Shown piece after piece: positions 1-8,874 of a stretch of DNA of 52,904 nucleotides. Position 1 is the stretch's first letter. Every line of letters begins with the position of its first letter. The notes under the pieces are model-generated. The model was given only the letters and a program-made list of their open reading frames with translations. It did not search any database and had not been told where the DNA came from. The translations under genes and the position numbers were made by a program. This DNA comes from a virus. The stretch spans positions 1 to 52,904 of the IMG/VR virus record IMGVR_UViG_3300013123_000008. One strand, given 5' to 3'.

Positions 1-146
1 AAATATCGAGTTTCATTAAATGAAGTTAAATATAAATTTAATGTTTTTCAGCAAAATTCAACATTAAAAAGCATGATTTAAATTATGATTAATTATTTAA
101 TTTATTGGATTTTGTATTTTATAAAAATTAAATTTAAGGTATATTA
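1..146 (+). other. AT-rich leader before the first gene
   Basis: I see no gene in this stretch. It is almost pure A/T with no clear hairpin. An AAGG sequence at about 136-139 sits a few bases before the ATG at 147 and can serve as the ribosome binding site. The window may begin inside an intergenic gap. Confidence 0.5.
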
Positions 147-2282
147 ATGACATCAAAATATATTCTAAATAAACTTACTGATGAATTATCATATAGAGTG
201 CCTGATGGTCTTATTAATTTTAATAATAACGAACATTTAATTATCTTTTCTGATATTCTCACTGAATATAATATTCCAAATGAAGATGTTATTGACATAT
301 TGGCCAATATAATCTTAAATAGAGAAAAGAAAAAATTAAATGAACTTGATTTTAAATCATCAGATGAGTTTAATTTGTATGTGAGTCAACATGATATTAA
401 ACCTACAACACACGTAACAATTGACAATAAAACTTTAAATCAACAAGATGTACAGAATACTATTGATACCCATTCTGCTAAAAAACTAAAATCAAAATCA
501 ACTAGTTCAAAAGAAAAATCATCTGGTAACACTGATTCTAATGAAAAAACACCTGGAGAAAAACCACTGTCTGAAAAACAATTGGCAGATCATAAGAAGA
601 AAATGGAAGAAGTATTTAATAAAATATTATCTCATGTTAAACTAAATAGTGCAGATCAAGCTAAATACAAAACCGTAGCAAATTTATTAGCAAATAATAA
701 AGATATTAGTGCGGATCAAGCTAAATTCGTGTCTAATTATATTAGACCTTCAGAATCAAATGATTCTAAGTTTTATTTTACTATTAAAGAACCTGGAAAT
801 TTTAATCAATACGGAAATGCAAGAGGTGATATTGAAGGTGCAGTAGGAAAACGAATTAGTGATAAACTTAAAAAACATAATGTTCCACTTGCATACGGTA
901 AAACAACAAGTACTGGTAAGCCACTAGTTTTAGCTGGAAAAAAATTAGTACCTAATAAAATATTTGCAGATAATCACGGTGAAATATCTAAAGAAGCAGC
1001 TACAATAAAATTAAAAGATAATATATTAACTATTTATAATTCAAAAAATAAGCCATTACAACAGATGAAAAAAATTAAAGTATTGGATAAATCTACTATA
1101 CTTTCAGAAATAATGGTAGAATTAAAGAAAAAAAATCCAAATACTTCAGTTGATCAATTAGATAAACAAGCAAATCGCATTACAACTATTATAAACAGAC
1201 ATAATAAAACAATTGATATGTTAGCATCATCTGGAATACTTGAATATATAACTGATCCTGAACACTCTGATTTATCTCCACTAGATCCAAAGAATATAAA
1301 TCATTATCAACAACTTGCCGGTAAAAAAATATCTTCTAAAATACAAGAATTACTTGGTAGTGAATTTGATAATTCTCATAAAGTTGTGGCTCAAAGAATT
1401 AATAAGTTGGGTACATTAAAAAATGATGCATTTGATAAAGAATTGAATGATGTAATGAAATTAATAGATTCTGATGAACAATTAAAAGCAGGTACTGCAG
1501 ATTTAATAGAATCATTATCTTATATGAGACAATTATCTAAAGGTTATACATGTGTAATGCCAACTGCTGCTAATTTTGCAATAGCAGATATTTTAACTCT
1601 TAATCCTAATGTTAATTATGATAAATTATCAAGTACAAATATAAAGATTGACGATTTATTAGATGCAATAAATCTTATAGATGTTACATATGATGCGACC
1701 TCTATTAAAAGTGGGGTAGGTGGAGCTTCTGCATCTCCAACTAAAATAGATGCAAGTTCGTTTGCACCTAAACCACCAATTACTGAACAAGAAATAAAAG
1801 ATGATATGCATAAAATGATTAATATGAGTTTTATATTTAATGATAAGACTGACCAAATTAAATCTAGAAATGAATATATTAAGTTAGCAAAAAAATATGA
1901 TTATAATGTAGACAAAACTACACTTGCCGGTATTCAGTCTGACGCTAATAAATATGTTGATTTAATTATGAAACGTAATCCCACTTTAGATAGTAAAAAA
2001 TTACGAGAACAATGGACAAATTATATATTAACAGGTCGTGCATTTGAATATATGTATAATGATAACTTAAAGTCTCAAACATTTACAAATGAAAGTTGGA
2101 AAGTTTCAAAAAAAGATGGGTTACAAATTCATAGAACAGATGGAGTGGATAAGTTAGGATTTTTAAAATTTGAATATAGTGTAGGTTTTTCACCAACAGG
2201 TCGACCAACAAATTCACATCCTACTAGATTTGAAAATATGACTCGTGACGAATATAATGCTAAGAAATTAAAGAAGAAATAA
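147..2282 (+). CDS. Unrecognised 711-aa Lys/Ser-rich protein
   Basis: I do not recognise the family. The protein is hydrophilic, with no signal peptide or membrane segment. Residues about 110-150 form a low-complexity linker rich in Ser, Lys, Glu and Gly that separates a short N-terminal part from a long C-terminal part with helical stretches. The motif SADQAK occurs twice (around residues 168 and 191), suggesting a small internal repeat. It is followed without a gap by a 133-aa gene (TAATG overlap), so the two are probably translated together. A virion or scaffold role is possible from size and position, but nothing in the sequence proves it. Confidence 0.8.
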   Translation: MTSKYILNKLTDELSYRVPDGLINFNNNEHLIIFSDILTEYNIPNEDVIDILANIILNREKKKLNELDFKSSDEFNLYVSQHDIKPTTHVTIDNKTLNQQDVQNTIDTHSAKKLKSKSTSSKEKSSGNTDSNEKTPGEKPLSEKQLADHKKKMEEVFNKILSHVKLNSADQAKYKTVANLLANNKDISADQAKFVSNYIRPSESNDSKFYFTIKEPGNFNQYGNARGDIEGAVGKRISDKLKKHNVPLAYGKTTSTGKPLVLAGKKLVPNKIFADNHGEISKEAATIKLKDNILTIYNSKNKPLQQMKKIKVLDKSTILSEIMVELKKKNPNTSVDQLDKQANRITTIINRHNKTIDMLASSGILEYITDPEHSDLSPLDPKNINHYQQLAGKKISSKIQELLGSEFDNSHKVVAQRINKLGTLKNDAFDKELNDVMKLIDSDEQLKAGTADLIESLSYMRQLSKGYTCVMPTAANFAIADILTLNPNVNYDKLSSTNIKIDDLLDAINLIDVTYDATSIKSGVGGASASPTKIDASSFAPKPPITEQEIKDDMHKMINMSFIFNDKTDQIKSRNEYIKLAKKYDYNVDKTTLAGIQSDANKYVDLIMKRNPTLDSKKLREQWTNYILTGRAFEYMYNDNLKSQTFTNESWKVSKKDGLQIHRTDGVDKLGFLKFEYSVGFSPTGRPTNSHPTRFENMTRDEYNAKKLKKK

Positions 2283-2683
2283 TGAACTCACAACTACTAA
2301 TAACTTTTACAACTTCTAAAAATATTGATTCTGTAATTTCTAATATTATAGATGCATATAGTATTAATTTTAATAAAATATTTGTATTAAATAATGTAGA
2401 AAACAAAAATGAATTTATTGTAAGTTACAATATAAATTTAGATAATCAAATAAATGAAGAATACATTCCAAGTAATACAATTAGTGTTCATAGAAAAAAA
2501 CATACAAGTACATTGTATACAATTAATGCATTAAATTATTTGATAATGGCATTAAATAATGGTAAATTGGATAAACAATTTTCTTTACCTTGGGAAAATT
2601 ATAAGAATTGTATTCTTATAACTAATAATACAGAATTTAAAAAAATAAATACTACAATTAATAAAATTATAAAACTATATTAA
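2282..2683 (+). CDS. Unrecognised 133-aa protein
   Basis: The start codon overlaps the stop of the upstream 711-aa gene (TAATG), which implies translational coupling. The protein is rich in Asn, Ile and Lys and has no motif I can name. Its last codons (ending IIKLY) lie inside the first copy of the 63-bp tandem duplication, so the 3' end of this gene supplied the left edge of that duplication. Function unknown. Confidence 0.7.
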   Translation: MNSQLLITFTTSKNIDSVISNIIDAYSINFNKIFVLNNVENKNEFIVSYNINLDNQINEEYIPSNTISVHRKKHTSTLYTINALNYLIMALNNGKLDKQFSLPWENYKNCILITNNTEFKKINTTINKIIKLY

Positions 2684-2800
2684 TGAGGAGAAAAAATGTC
2701 AAAGATAACAATGGGTCAATTAAAACAAATTATAAAACTATATTAATGAGGAGAAAAAATGTCAAAGATAACAATGGGTCAATTAAAACAAATTATAAAA
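2664..2800 (+). repeat. 63-bp tandem duplication (two copies plus 11 bp)
   Basis: Positions 2664-2726 and 2727-2789 are identical, and the first 11 bases (aaattataaaa) occur a third time at 2790-2800. The period is 63 bp (21 codons). The unit contains the end of the upstream gene, a strong GAGGAG ribosome site, an ATG and the first codons of the downstream gene. The 11-bp direct repeats at the edges are the likely site of the slippage or recombination that produced it. Confidence 0.95.
2696..2746 (+). CDS. 16-codon leader ORF created by the duplication
   Basis: The first copy of the duplicated unit keeps a full ribosome site (gaggag, 2685-2690) and ATG, and reads MSKITMGQLKQIIKLY before a stop. 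It copies the N-terminus of the next protein and ends with the same residues as the previous one. It may be translated, but it is a by-product of the 63-bp duplication and may have no role of its own. Confidence 0.4.
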   Translation: MSKITMGQLKQIIKLY

Positions 2801-3271
2801 GAAGTACTTTATGAACAAAACGTTCGTATTGCACTTAGCAGTAAAACACATAAAAATAAATCAACACTTCACAATACTAGAATGTTAACTAAAAAATTAG
2901 TTAAAGAAGCAGCTGGTAATGTAGGTAAATTAATAAAAAATCCATTTTATGATTCAGATGGTTGGGATCCTAAAGACCCAGTTCAAGCTAAATATTTAAA
3001 ATTAGAAAAACAAAAACTAAGTGGTATTTATAGTGAACTTCGAAAATTACTTCGAGATTATGATATTAGTCGTCCTGAATCAAATGTAGATACTGATGGT
3101 TCATCTATAGCAATTATGAATGAAGATGGTGATGAATATGAAGTTCATAATAATGCAAAAACAAGTGAACTTTCACTATTTGATGTAGAAGATGCTAAAC
3201 TTTATAGTATAAAATCTGCAGCAGATGCTGTCGCAACTATTCAATATTTAAAATCAAAAAAAAATAAATAA
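2759..3271 (+). CDS. Unrecognised 170-aa protein with LKQIIKEVL N-terminal helix
   Basis: Translation starts at the second duplicated GAGGAG-ATG. The N-terminus (MSKITMGQLKQIIKEVL) is a short amphipathic helix of the kind seen at the start of many small phage proteins. Residues about 60-110 are charged and probably helical; the C-terminal third contains an acidic stretch followed by a short mixed domain. I cannot assign a function. A perfect hairpin follows at 3290-3319, so the three-gene unit probably ends here. Confidence 0.75.
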   Translation: MSKITMGQLKQIIKEVLYEQNVRIALSSKTHKNKSTLHNTRMLTKKLVKEAAGNVGKLIKNPFYDSDGWDPKDPVQAKYLKLEKQKLSGIYSELRKLLRDYDISRPESNVDTDGSSIAIMNEDGDEYEVHNNAKTSELSLFDVEDAKLYSIKSAADAVATIQYLKSKKNK

Positions 3272-3289
3272 ATAATTTATATAAATTAA

Positions 3290-3319
3290 AATAGGAATGT
3301 ATTTTTATGCATTCCTATT
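3290..3319 (+). terminator. Hairpin after the first three genes
   Basis: AATAGGAATG (3290-3299) pairs perfectly with CATTCCTATT (3310-3319) across a 10-nt loop. The downstream sequence is A/T-rich rather than a clean T run, so termination strength is uncertain. Confidence 0.6.
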
Positions 3320-3345
3320 ATATTTATATATAAGTGGTTATTATA
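3318..3345 (+). promoter_or_regulatory. Family-B promoter-like element before gene 32
   Basis: TTATATTTATATATAAG immediately follows the hairpin and precedes the gp32 gene. The core ATATTTATAnnTAAG recurs before the gp41, 10785 and 19779 genes. The assignment as a promoter rests only on this recurrence in gaps. Confidence 0.45.
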
Positions 3346-3397
3346 AAATAATTACTTATTAAACATTAAACATTAAAACATTACATGGAGTTAAATC

Positions 3398-4189
3398 ATG
3401 TCTACACAATCAAGTGATGCGCTACTTGCAAGCGTAAAAAACAAACTAAGAAATCTTCAAGACTCAAACAAAAGAACATCTGGGATATGGAAACCTACAG
3501 GTGAACATACTGTAAGATTATTGCCTTATAAATTTTCAGATTTTCCTTTTATTGAATTATATTTTCATTATGATTTAGGAAAAGATAATTTACTTTCTCC
3601 TACATCATTTGGTGATCCGGACCCTATTGTTCAATATTCTGATAAAATCAAGGCAGAGGGAACACGTGAGTCTTATATTTTAAGTAGAAAATTAATGCCC
3701 ACACTTCGTACTTATGCTGCAGTTATCGTCCGTGGTGAAGAAGACCAAGGTGTAAGATTCTGGGGTTTTGGTAAACAAACATACGAAGAAATTCTTAAAA
3801 CAATGGATGACCCGGAATATGGTAATATTCTTGACCCATATACTGGTACGGATTTAAAAGTATCATTTATGTCTGCTGAAGAAGCTGGAAATAAATATGG
3901 TAAAATTACAGTTAAGGGAGCACGTAATTCTAGTAAGTTAGCACCTAATGAAGAAACAATTCAGAAATGGTTAAATACCCAAAGACCTATTACTGATATT
4001 TATAAAGTAAAAACTTATGATGAACTAATGGAATCACTTAAAGCTTGGTTAGAGTCTAAAGACGATACAGAAGAAACATCTTCACGTGAAACTGCCGCGG
4101 CGAAATCTAAACCTACAGCTGAAGAAGCAAATACTGTCAGTAAAGCAACAGATGCATTTAAGAAATATTTTCCTAAAACATCAGCATAA
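3398..4189 (+). CDS. 32: Single-stranded DNA-binding protein, gp32-like
   Basis: The protein would coat single-stranded DNA at the fork and organise recombination and replication. It is 263 aa, close to the gp32 family. The N-terminal segment (SVKNKLRNLQ) is basic and helical, as expected for the cooperativity domain. A core reading WKPTGEHTVRLLPYK is typical of phage gp32 relatives, and WGFGKQTYEEIL belongs to the OB-fold core. The tail is acidic and Ser/Thr/Ala-rich and ends in a short helix (DAFKKYFPK), resembling the protein-interaction tail. I see no Cys/His zinc site of the T4 type. It lies 11 nt upstream of uvsX, so fork coating and strand exchange proteins are co-expressed. Confidence 0.85.
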   Translation: MSTQSSDALLASVKNKLRNLQDSNKRTSGIWKPTGEHTVRLLPYKFSDFPFIELYFHYDLGKDNLLSPTSFGDPDPIVQYSDKIKAEGTRESYILSRKLMPTLRTYAAVIVRGEEDQGVRFWGFGKQTYEEILKTMDDPEYGNILDPYTGTDLKVSFMSAEEAGNKYGKITVKGARNSSKLAPNEETIQKWLNTQRPITDIYKVKTYDELMESLKAWLESKDDTEETSSRETAAAKSKPTAEEANTVSKATDAFKKYFPKTSA

Positions 4190-4200
4190 TGGAATAAATC

Positions 4201-5388
4201 ATGGGAAAAAAAATAGTAGAAAAATATTCATCTCCTAATAGAGATGAATTAATAAGTAAAGTGTATGATGTTATTAATTCATCAGATGGAAATTATTCTG
4301 CGTTTTTTCTTGATGAAGATAAATCTGACTCTGAAATAGTTGACTGGATTTCTACCGGAGATCCAGTCACTGATTTATGTATAAGCAATAGAAAAAACGG
4401 CGGTATACCAGTTGGACGTATTACAGAAATTGCAGGTTTAGAAGGTACGGGCAAAAGTTTATTGATTGCGCATCTTATGGCTGAAACCCAAAAACGTGGA
4501 GGAATTGCAGTTATTATTGATACAGAATTTGCAACAGACAAAGACTTTTTGGCTGCGATTGGTGTTGATTTGAGTAAACTTATTTATATAAATGATTCTG
4601 TATTAGAAAATGCATTTGAAATAATAGAAAATATAGTTGAAACTGTTAGAAAAAATAATTCTGATAGATTAATTTGTATTGCTATCGATTCTATAATGGG
4701 CGCGACAGACGAGTCTGAAGATGAATCTGATTGGAGTAAAACGGGGTATGCAACCCAAAAAGCTAGAGTTTTAGGTAAAGCAATGAGAAAAATTACATCT
4801 CTTATTGCAAAACATCGTATTGCATTAGTTCTTACGAATCAATTGAGAGCTAAGTTAAATACTATGGCATTTGCAGATCCTTGGACTACAAGTGGTGGAA
4901 AGGCTGTACCATTTCACGCCTCATTAAGATTAAGATTACAGCAATTAAATAAACTTAAAATTAAAGATAAAGTTGTAGGTATTAAAACTAGGGTTAAAGT
5001 TGTTAAGAGTAGATTGGGTTCTATGTATAATACGTGTTCTTTTGACATATATTTTGATAGAGGAATAGACACCGTATCGACTTGGTTTGATGTAGGAAAA
5101 TTATATAAAGTTATTATACCTGCAAAAAAACTTGAAGATGAAACACAACCTGAATCTAAAACAAACAAATATAAAGATGTAAAGGGTCAATATATGATAG
5201 AAGGAGATCCTAAAATGACTAGGTTTCAATTACCGTCTTTTAAAGAATCTATTTTAGATGTACCCGAATTAAAACAAATATTATATGATGCTATAGCAGA
5301 CGCAGTTCTTCTGAAATATAGAGATATTAATCAAAACCCTATTAATAGAAATGAAATAGAATACGGAACAGGTCAAGACGAAGATTAA
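4201..5388 (+). CDS. uvsX: UvsX/RecA-like recombinase
   Basis: This is an ATP-dependent strand-exchange protein for phage recombination and recombination-primed replication. Walker A is GLEGTGKS (about residues 79-86). DTEF follows in the first core strand, and ICIAIDSIMG supplies Walker B. LVLTNQLRAK corresponds to the RecA motif before loop L2. At 395 aa it matches UvsX size. GGKAVPFHASLRLRL is typical of the RecA core after the L2 region. It sits between gp32 and RNase H, and a strong terminator directly follows. Confidence 0.92.
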   Translation: MGKKIVEKYSSPNRDELISKVYDVINSSDGNYSAFFLDEDKSDSEIVDWISTGDPVTDLCISNRKNGGIPVGRITEIAGLEGTGKSLLIAHLMAETQKRGGIAVIIDTEFATDKDFLAAIGVDLSKLIYINDSVLENAFEIIENIVETVRKNNSDRLICIAIDSIMGATDESEDESDWSKTGYATQKARVLGKAMRKITSLIAKHRIALVLTNQLRAKLNTMAFADPWTTSGGKAVPFHASLRLRLQQLNKLKIKDKVVGIKTRVKVVKSRLGSMYNTCSFDIYFDRGIDTVSTWFDVGKLYKVIIPAKKLEDETQPESKTNKYKDVKGQYMIEGDPKMTRFQLPSFKESILDVPELKQILYDAIADAVLLKYRDINQNPINRNEIEYGTGQDED

Positions 5389-5406
5389 TTTAATCAATTT
5401 AATTTA

Positions 5407-5433
5407 GGGCTACATGTGTAGCCCTTTATTTTT
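5407..5433 (+). terminator. Rho-independent terminator after uvsX
   Basis: GGGCTAC (5407-5413) and GTAGCCC (5418-5424) form a perfect 7-bp GC-rich stem with an ATGT loop, followed by TTTATTTTT. It ends only 3 nt before the RNase H start codon at 5437. That gene would therefore need read-through or a promoter inside uvsX. Confidence 0.9.
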
Positions 5434-5436
5434 ATC

Positions 5437-6492
5437 ATGAGCAATACATATCTAGATATATTAAATAAAATTAAACAAGAAAATATTCAATTAACAACAC
5501 AGACTAAAGATTCAAGAATTTTAATTTTAGATGGGTTAAATAATTATATCAGAACATGGGTAATGAATCCTACAACTAATGATGATGGAGTACATGTTGG
5601 TGGAATATCGGGGTTTTTACAAGCGCTTGGAGTTACAATAAGAGAGATTAAACCCACGAGGCTTGTCATAGTATTTGATGGTAAAGGTGGGTCAGTTAGA
5701 AGAAAAAAAATATTTCCTGGATATAAGGCAAACAGAGGTGGTGGAGTAAGATTAAATAGAGCTCATGATTGGGCAAGTGACGTTGAAGAAAATAAACAGA
5801 TGTTATATCAATTGTCTAGAGTTATTATATATTTAAAACAATTACCATGTACTGTAATTTCTATAGATAATATAGAGGCAGATGATACAATAGCATATAT
5901 TGCACACGAAATATGTGAAGCTAACTCTGCATGCGAAGAAGTTTATATTTCATCTACAGATAAAGATTTTTATCAATTGATAAGTAATAAAGTAAAAGTA
6001 TGGAACCCAGTAACTCATAAACGTATAGATAAAGATGCTATAATTAATGAGTATGGTATTCATCCTAATAATTTTATTTTATATAAATGCTTAAAAGGAG
6101 ATGGAAGTGATAACATACCGGGTTTGAAAGGATTTGGAGTAAAGACTTCTGTAAAATTATTTCCGTTTTTATCGGAACAGACAATTTATAGTGTAAATGA
6201 TGTAATTAATTATGCTAAGGATCATTTAGATGAATCCAGAATGCATCAATCGTTATTAGATAATAAAACAACATATTTAATGAATTATGATATTATGAAG
6301 CTTTCAAACGGAAACATCAAATCTTCAACCGGTTTAGTAATATCAAAACAATACAATAAATATGTGAAAAAATTAAATATTCACAAAATAGCCGAATTGT
6401 GCACCGAAGACAAACTTTGGTCTAAGTTTCCAAACTTAAATTCATGGGTCAATATTAATTTTTCACAATTGAACTATTTTATTGACAAGTAA
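5437..6492 (+). CDS. rnh: 5'-3' exonuclease / RNase H (flap endonuclease family)
   Basis: The enzyme removes RNA primers and 5' flaps from lagging-strand fragments. The PIN-type N-terminus shows ILDGLNNYI and FDGKGGSVRR. It is followed by IEADDTIAYIA and STDKDFYQL, the acidic metal-binding cluster. GDGSDNIPGLKGFG is the helix-hairpin-helix metal and DNA-binding motif of this family. Length 351 aa is slightly above T4 RNase H (305 aa). The ATG at 5437 directly follows the terminator hairpin, and no Shine-Dalgarno sequence is visible, so the gene may be translated weakly or from a processed message. Confidence 0.9.
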   Translation: MSNTYLDILNKIKQENIQLTTQTKDSRILILDGLNNYIRTWVMNPTTNDDGVHVGGISGFLQALGVTIREIKPTRLVIVFDGKGGSVRRKKIFPGYKANRGGGVRLNRAHDWASDVEENKQMLYQLSRVIIYLKQLPCTVISIDNIEADDTIAYIAHEICEANSACEEVYISSTDKDFYQLISNKVKVWNPVTHKRIDKDAIINEYGIHPNNFILYKCLKGDGSDNIPGLKGFGVKTSVKLFPFLSEQTIYSVNDVINYAKDHLDESRMHQSLLDNKTTYLMNYDIMKLSNGNIKSSTGLVISKQYNKYVKKLNIHKIAELCTEDKLWSKFPNLNSWVNINFSQLNYFIDK

Positions 6493-6501
6493 CACCATCA
6501 C

Positions 6502-6531
6502 ATATATTTATATTTAAGTTTAATTAATAAA
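6502..6531 (+). promoter_or_regulatory. Family-B promoter-like element before gene 41
   Basis: ATATTTATATTTAAGTTTAA at 6504-6523 closely matches ATATTTATAATTAAGTTTAA at 10744-10763, both in short intergenic gaps directly upstream of genes. An AAAGG ribosome site follows at about 6528-6532. Confidence 0.55.
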
Positions 6532-6541
6532 GGTTTTATAA

Positions 6542-7921
6542 ATGGAATTAGATAATTTGTCCAATTTAGGACAATCTTATCAATCTAAGACAATATATAG
6601 TTTAATAAGTGATAAGAGTTTTTTAGAAACTGTAGATGATATTCTATATCCAGATTATTTTGAATCTGAAGCAAATCAATGGATTGTTAAGGTAATCAAG
6701 AATTACTTTAATACATATAAGATTGGACCCACTATTGAAGTTTTTAAAGCTGAATATGAAAAAGAAAAAAATGATTTATTAAAAAATGAAATTCTATCAA
6801 AATTAAAAGATGTGTATGAAAGTGAAGTATCTACAGATTTGCAGTACATAAAAGATAATTTTATAAATTTTTGTATTAATCAACATTATAAAATATCTTT
6901 ATATCAATCTATAGATGATATTAAAAAGGGAGATTATGAATCTATTAAAAAGAGATTCGATGATGCATCTAAGGTTGGAAAAAATAAACATTTAGGTTTA
7001 GATTTATTAAAATTAAACCCATCTAATGTATTTAAAACTTTAAAACGAGATACAATAATTACACCGTGGGATACAATAAACAATATTACTGAAGGTGGAT
7101 TGGGTAAAGGTGAATTAATAATTGCAGTTGGTGGACCAGGTAGTGGTAAAACTTGGGCACTATGTGCAGTTGGAGTTCAGGCATTGAAATTAGGTTTAAC
7201 AGTTAATCACTATACATTAGAATTATCAGAAGGTATGGTGGCAAAAAGATATTATTCATTGTTGACCGATATATCATCTGCAGATTTAATGTATAGTTTA
7301 GACGAGATTGATCATAAAGTTGACGCATTACAGAAAAAAGGTTCTAATTTAGTTATAACAAATTATCCGACTAAAACTGCTACTGTTAATACAATTAAGG
7401 CTCATATAGATAAATGTATACAGCTTGGACAAAAACCTGATATGATAATTGTAGATTACGGTGACCTACTTAAAGCTCCAACTTTCTATAAAGAAAAAAG
7501 ATTAGAAATTGGAAATATATTTGAAGAGCTTAGAGGTTTAGCTGGTTTATATCAAATTCCGGTTTGGACAGCTAGTCAATCAAATCGTTCCGGTGCTGAA
7601 GGAGATTATATTTCTGGTGAACAAGTTAGTGAAGATTATTCTAAAATTATGATTGGCGATTTTATATTTTCTATATCTAGAAAATTAGAAGATACAGTAC
7701 ACAAGACTGCTAGGGTTTATATTATTAAAAATAGATTTGGTGCAGATAAGATTTTATTTCCTGCTAAATTTGATGTGTCAAACGGCAATTTAAATATTTA
7801 TGAGTCCGAATCTATGCAAGGTAAAGATGCAAAGACTCAAATGGAAGATAGTAAAAAATCAAATCTAAAACAATTGTTAAGAGAAAAAATATCAACAATA
7901 CATTTAGATAATAAAGAATAA
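6542..7921 (+). CDS. 41: Replicative DNA helicase, DnaB/gp41-like
   Basis: This ring helicase unwinds DNA at the fork. Residues 1-150 form the helical N-terminal domain. The RecA-like core begins at about residue 190 with ELIIAVGGPGSGKT (Walker A about 197-204). MIIVDYGDLLK is Walker B, and WTASQSNRSG is the motif-3 region typical of DnaB/gp41. SISRKLEDT and RVYIIKNRFG follow. Length 459 aa is close to T4 gp41 (475 aa). A weak AAGG-type ribosome site lies upstream and a family-B promoter-like element lies in the gap. No primase gene is recognisable in the window. Confidence 0.92.
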   Translation: MELDNLSNLGQSYQSKTIYSLISDKSFLETVDDILYPDYFESEANQWIVKVIKNYFNTYKIGPTIEVFKAEYEKEKNDLLKNEILSKLKDVYESEVSTDLQYIKDNFINFCINQHYKISLYQSIDDIKKGDYESIKKRFDDASKVGKNKHLGLDLLKLNPSNVFKTLKRDTIITPWDTINNITEGGLGKGELIIAVGGPGSGKTWALCAVGVQALKLGLTVNHYTLELSEGMVAKRYYSLLTDISSADLMYSLDEIDHKVDALQKKGSNLVITNYPTKTATVNTIKAHIDKCIQLGQKPDMIIVDYGDLLKAPTFYKEKRLEIGNIFEELRGLAGLYQIPVWTASQSNRSGAEGDYISGEQVSEDYSKIMIGDFIFSISRKLEDTVHKTARVYIIKNRFGADKILFPAKFDVSNGNLNIYESESMQGKDAKTQMEDSKKSNLKQLLREKISTIHLDNKE

Positions 7922-7931
7922 GGAAATAGTT

Positions 7932-8255
7932 GTGGAAATTTTAATAGACGAATGGGTGTTAACCAATATAATAATAAATGTAGAATTGCCATATTATTTA
8001 TAAATATGACCTAATAGATGATGGTAAAGGTCCAATAATCTATGGTAAAATTGAAGATGATAAATGTACAACAATTACAGAATATTATAAAATGATATTG
8101 TGCATCAATATACAATTCAGATAAAGAAATATATATCTGTAAAAACTTCAAATCAATCATGTTATTTTAAGCCTGTTTATAAGTCAAATAAAAAAGAATT
8201 TGAAGATACAATAAAAAGATTTAACAAATTTGTAAAAAACACAATAGGAGAATAG
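7932..8255 (+). pseudogene. Broken gene with two frameshifts (about 108 codons)
   Basis: Reading starts at GTG 7932 (AGGAAAT ribosome site at 7921-7927) with VEILIDEWVLTN. It shifts frame near 7990-7995 into YKYDLIDDGKGPIIYG. It shifts again near 8085-8100 into HQYTIQIKKYISV, then runs to a TAG at 8253-8255 with the charged tail KEFEDTIKRFNKFVKN. All three pieces look coding and join in order, so this is one gene interrupted by two indels. The family is not recognised. Assembly error is an alternative to genuine decay. Confidence 0.6.
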
Positions 8256-8256
8256 A

Positions 8257-8865
8257 ATGAAAAGAGATGGAAAATTTGTAGAATTAACATTAGATGAATT
8301 TAATCAATGGTTAAAAGATAATGATTATTCACGTAAAATAAACTTAATACAAAATCACCATACGTATTTACCTGACTTAACTATATATAAGAAAAATGCT
8401 ACAAAGGTTAGTAATATTCAATGGTGTAAAAATATGGAATCATTTCATATTAAGACAAATGGATGGAGTGAAATCGCACAAAACATTACTACATTTCCAG
8501 ATGGTAAAATAGTGTTATGTAGAGACTTCAATAAAGTTCCATCTGGAATTAGAGGTGCAAACTCAACTGGGTTATGTATAGAACACGTCGGTAATTTTGA
8601 CGTTGGTAAAGATGTAATGACAGATGAACATCGTAAAACAATTACCGGAGTTAATGCTTTATTGTGTAGAGAATTTAAGATTGAACCATCAGACAAAACA
8701 ATAGTATATCACCATTGGTATGACTTAGTATCTGGTAAACGATTAAATGGAAAAGGTAGTACTAAATCTTGTCCAGGTACTAATTTCTTTGGTGGCAATA
8801 CTGTCGAAAATTTTAATGAAACATTTTTACCACTAGTTAAATCATATTTAGCTATAATTAAATAG
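8257..8865 (+). CDS. N-acetylmuramoyl-L-alanine amidase (endolysin, Amidase_2)
   Basis: A zinc amidase that would cut the bond between N-acetylmuramic acid and L-alanine in peptidoglycan, probably for lysis. Zinc ligands are visible as His in NHHTYLPD (residues about 34-35), His in VYHHWYD and Cys in TKSCPGTNFFGG. GLCIEHVGNFD is the conserved central strand of Amidase_2/PGRP proteins. It is 202 aa with no signal peptide and no separate wall-binding domain, so export would need a holin that I do not see here. A GGAG ribosome site lies 6 nt upstream. Its place between helicase and reductase is unusual for a lysis gene. Confidence 0.88.
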   Translation: MKRDGKFVELTLDEFNQWLKDNDYSRKINLIQNHHTYLPDLTIYKKNATKVSNIQWCKNMESFHIKTNGWSEIAQNITTFPDGKIVLCRDFNKVPSGIRGANSTGLCIEHVGNFDVGKDVMTDEHRKTITGVNALLCREFKIEPSDKTIVYHHWYDLVSGKRLNGKGSTKSCPGTNFFGGNTVENFNETFLPLVKSYLAIIK

Positions 8866-8874
8866 GAGAAAAAA

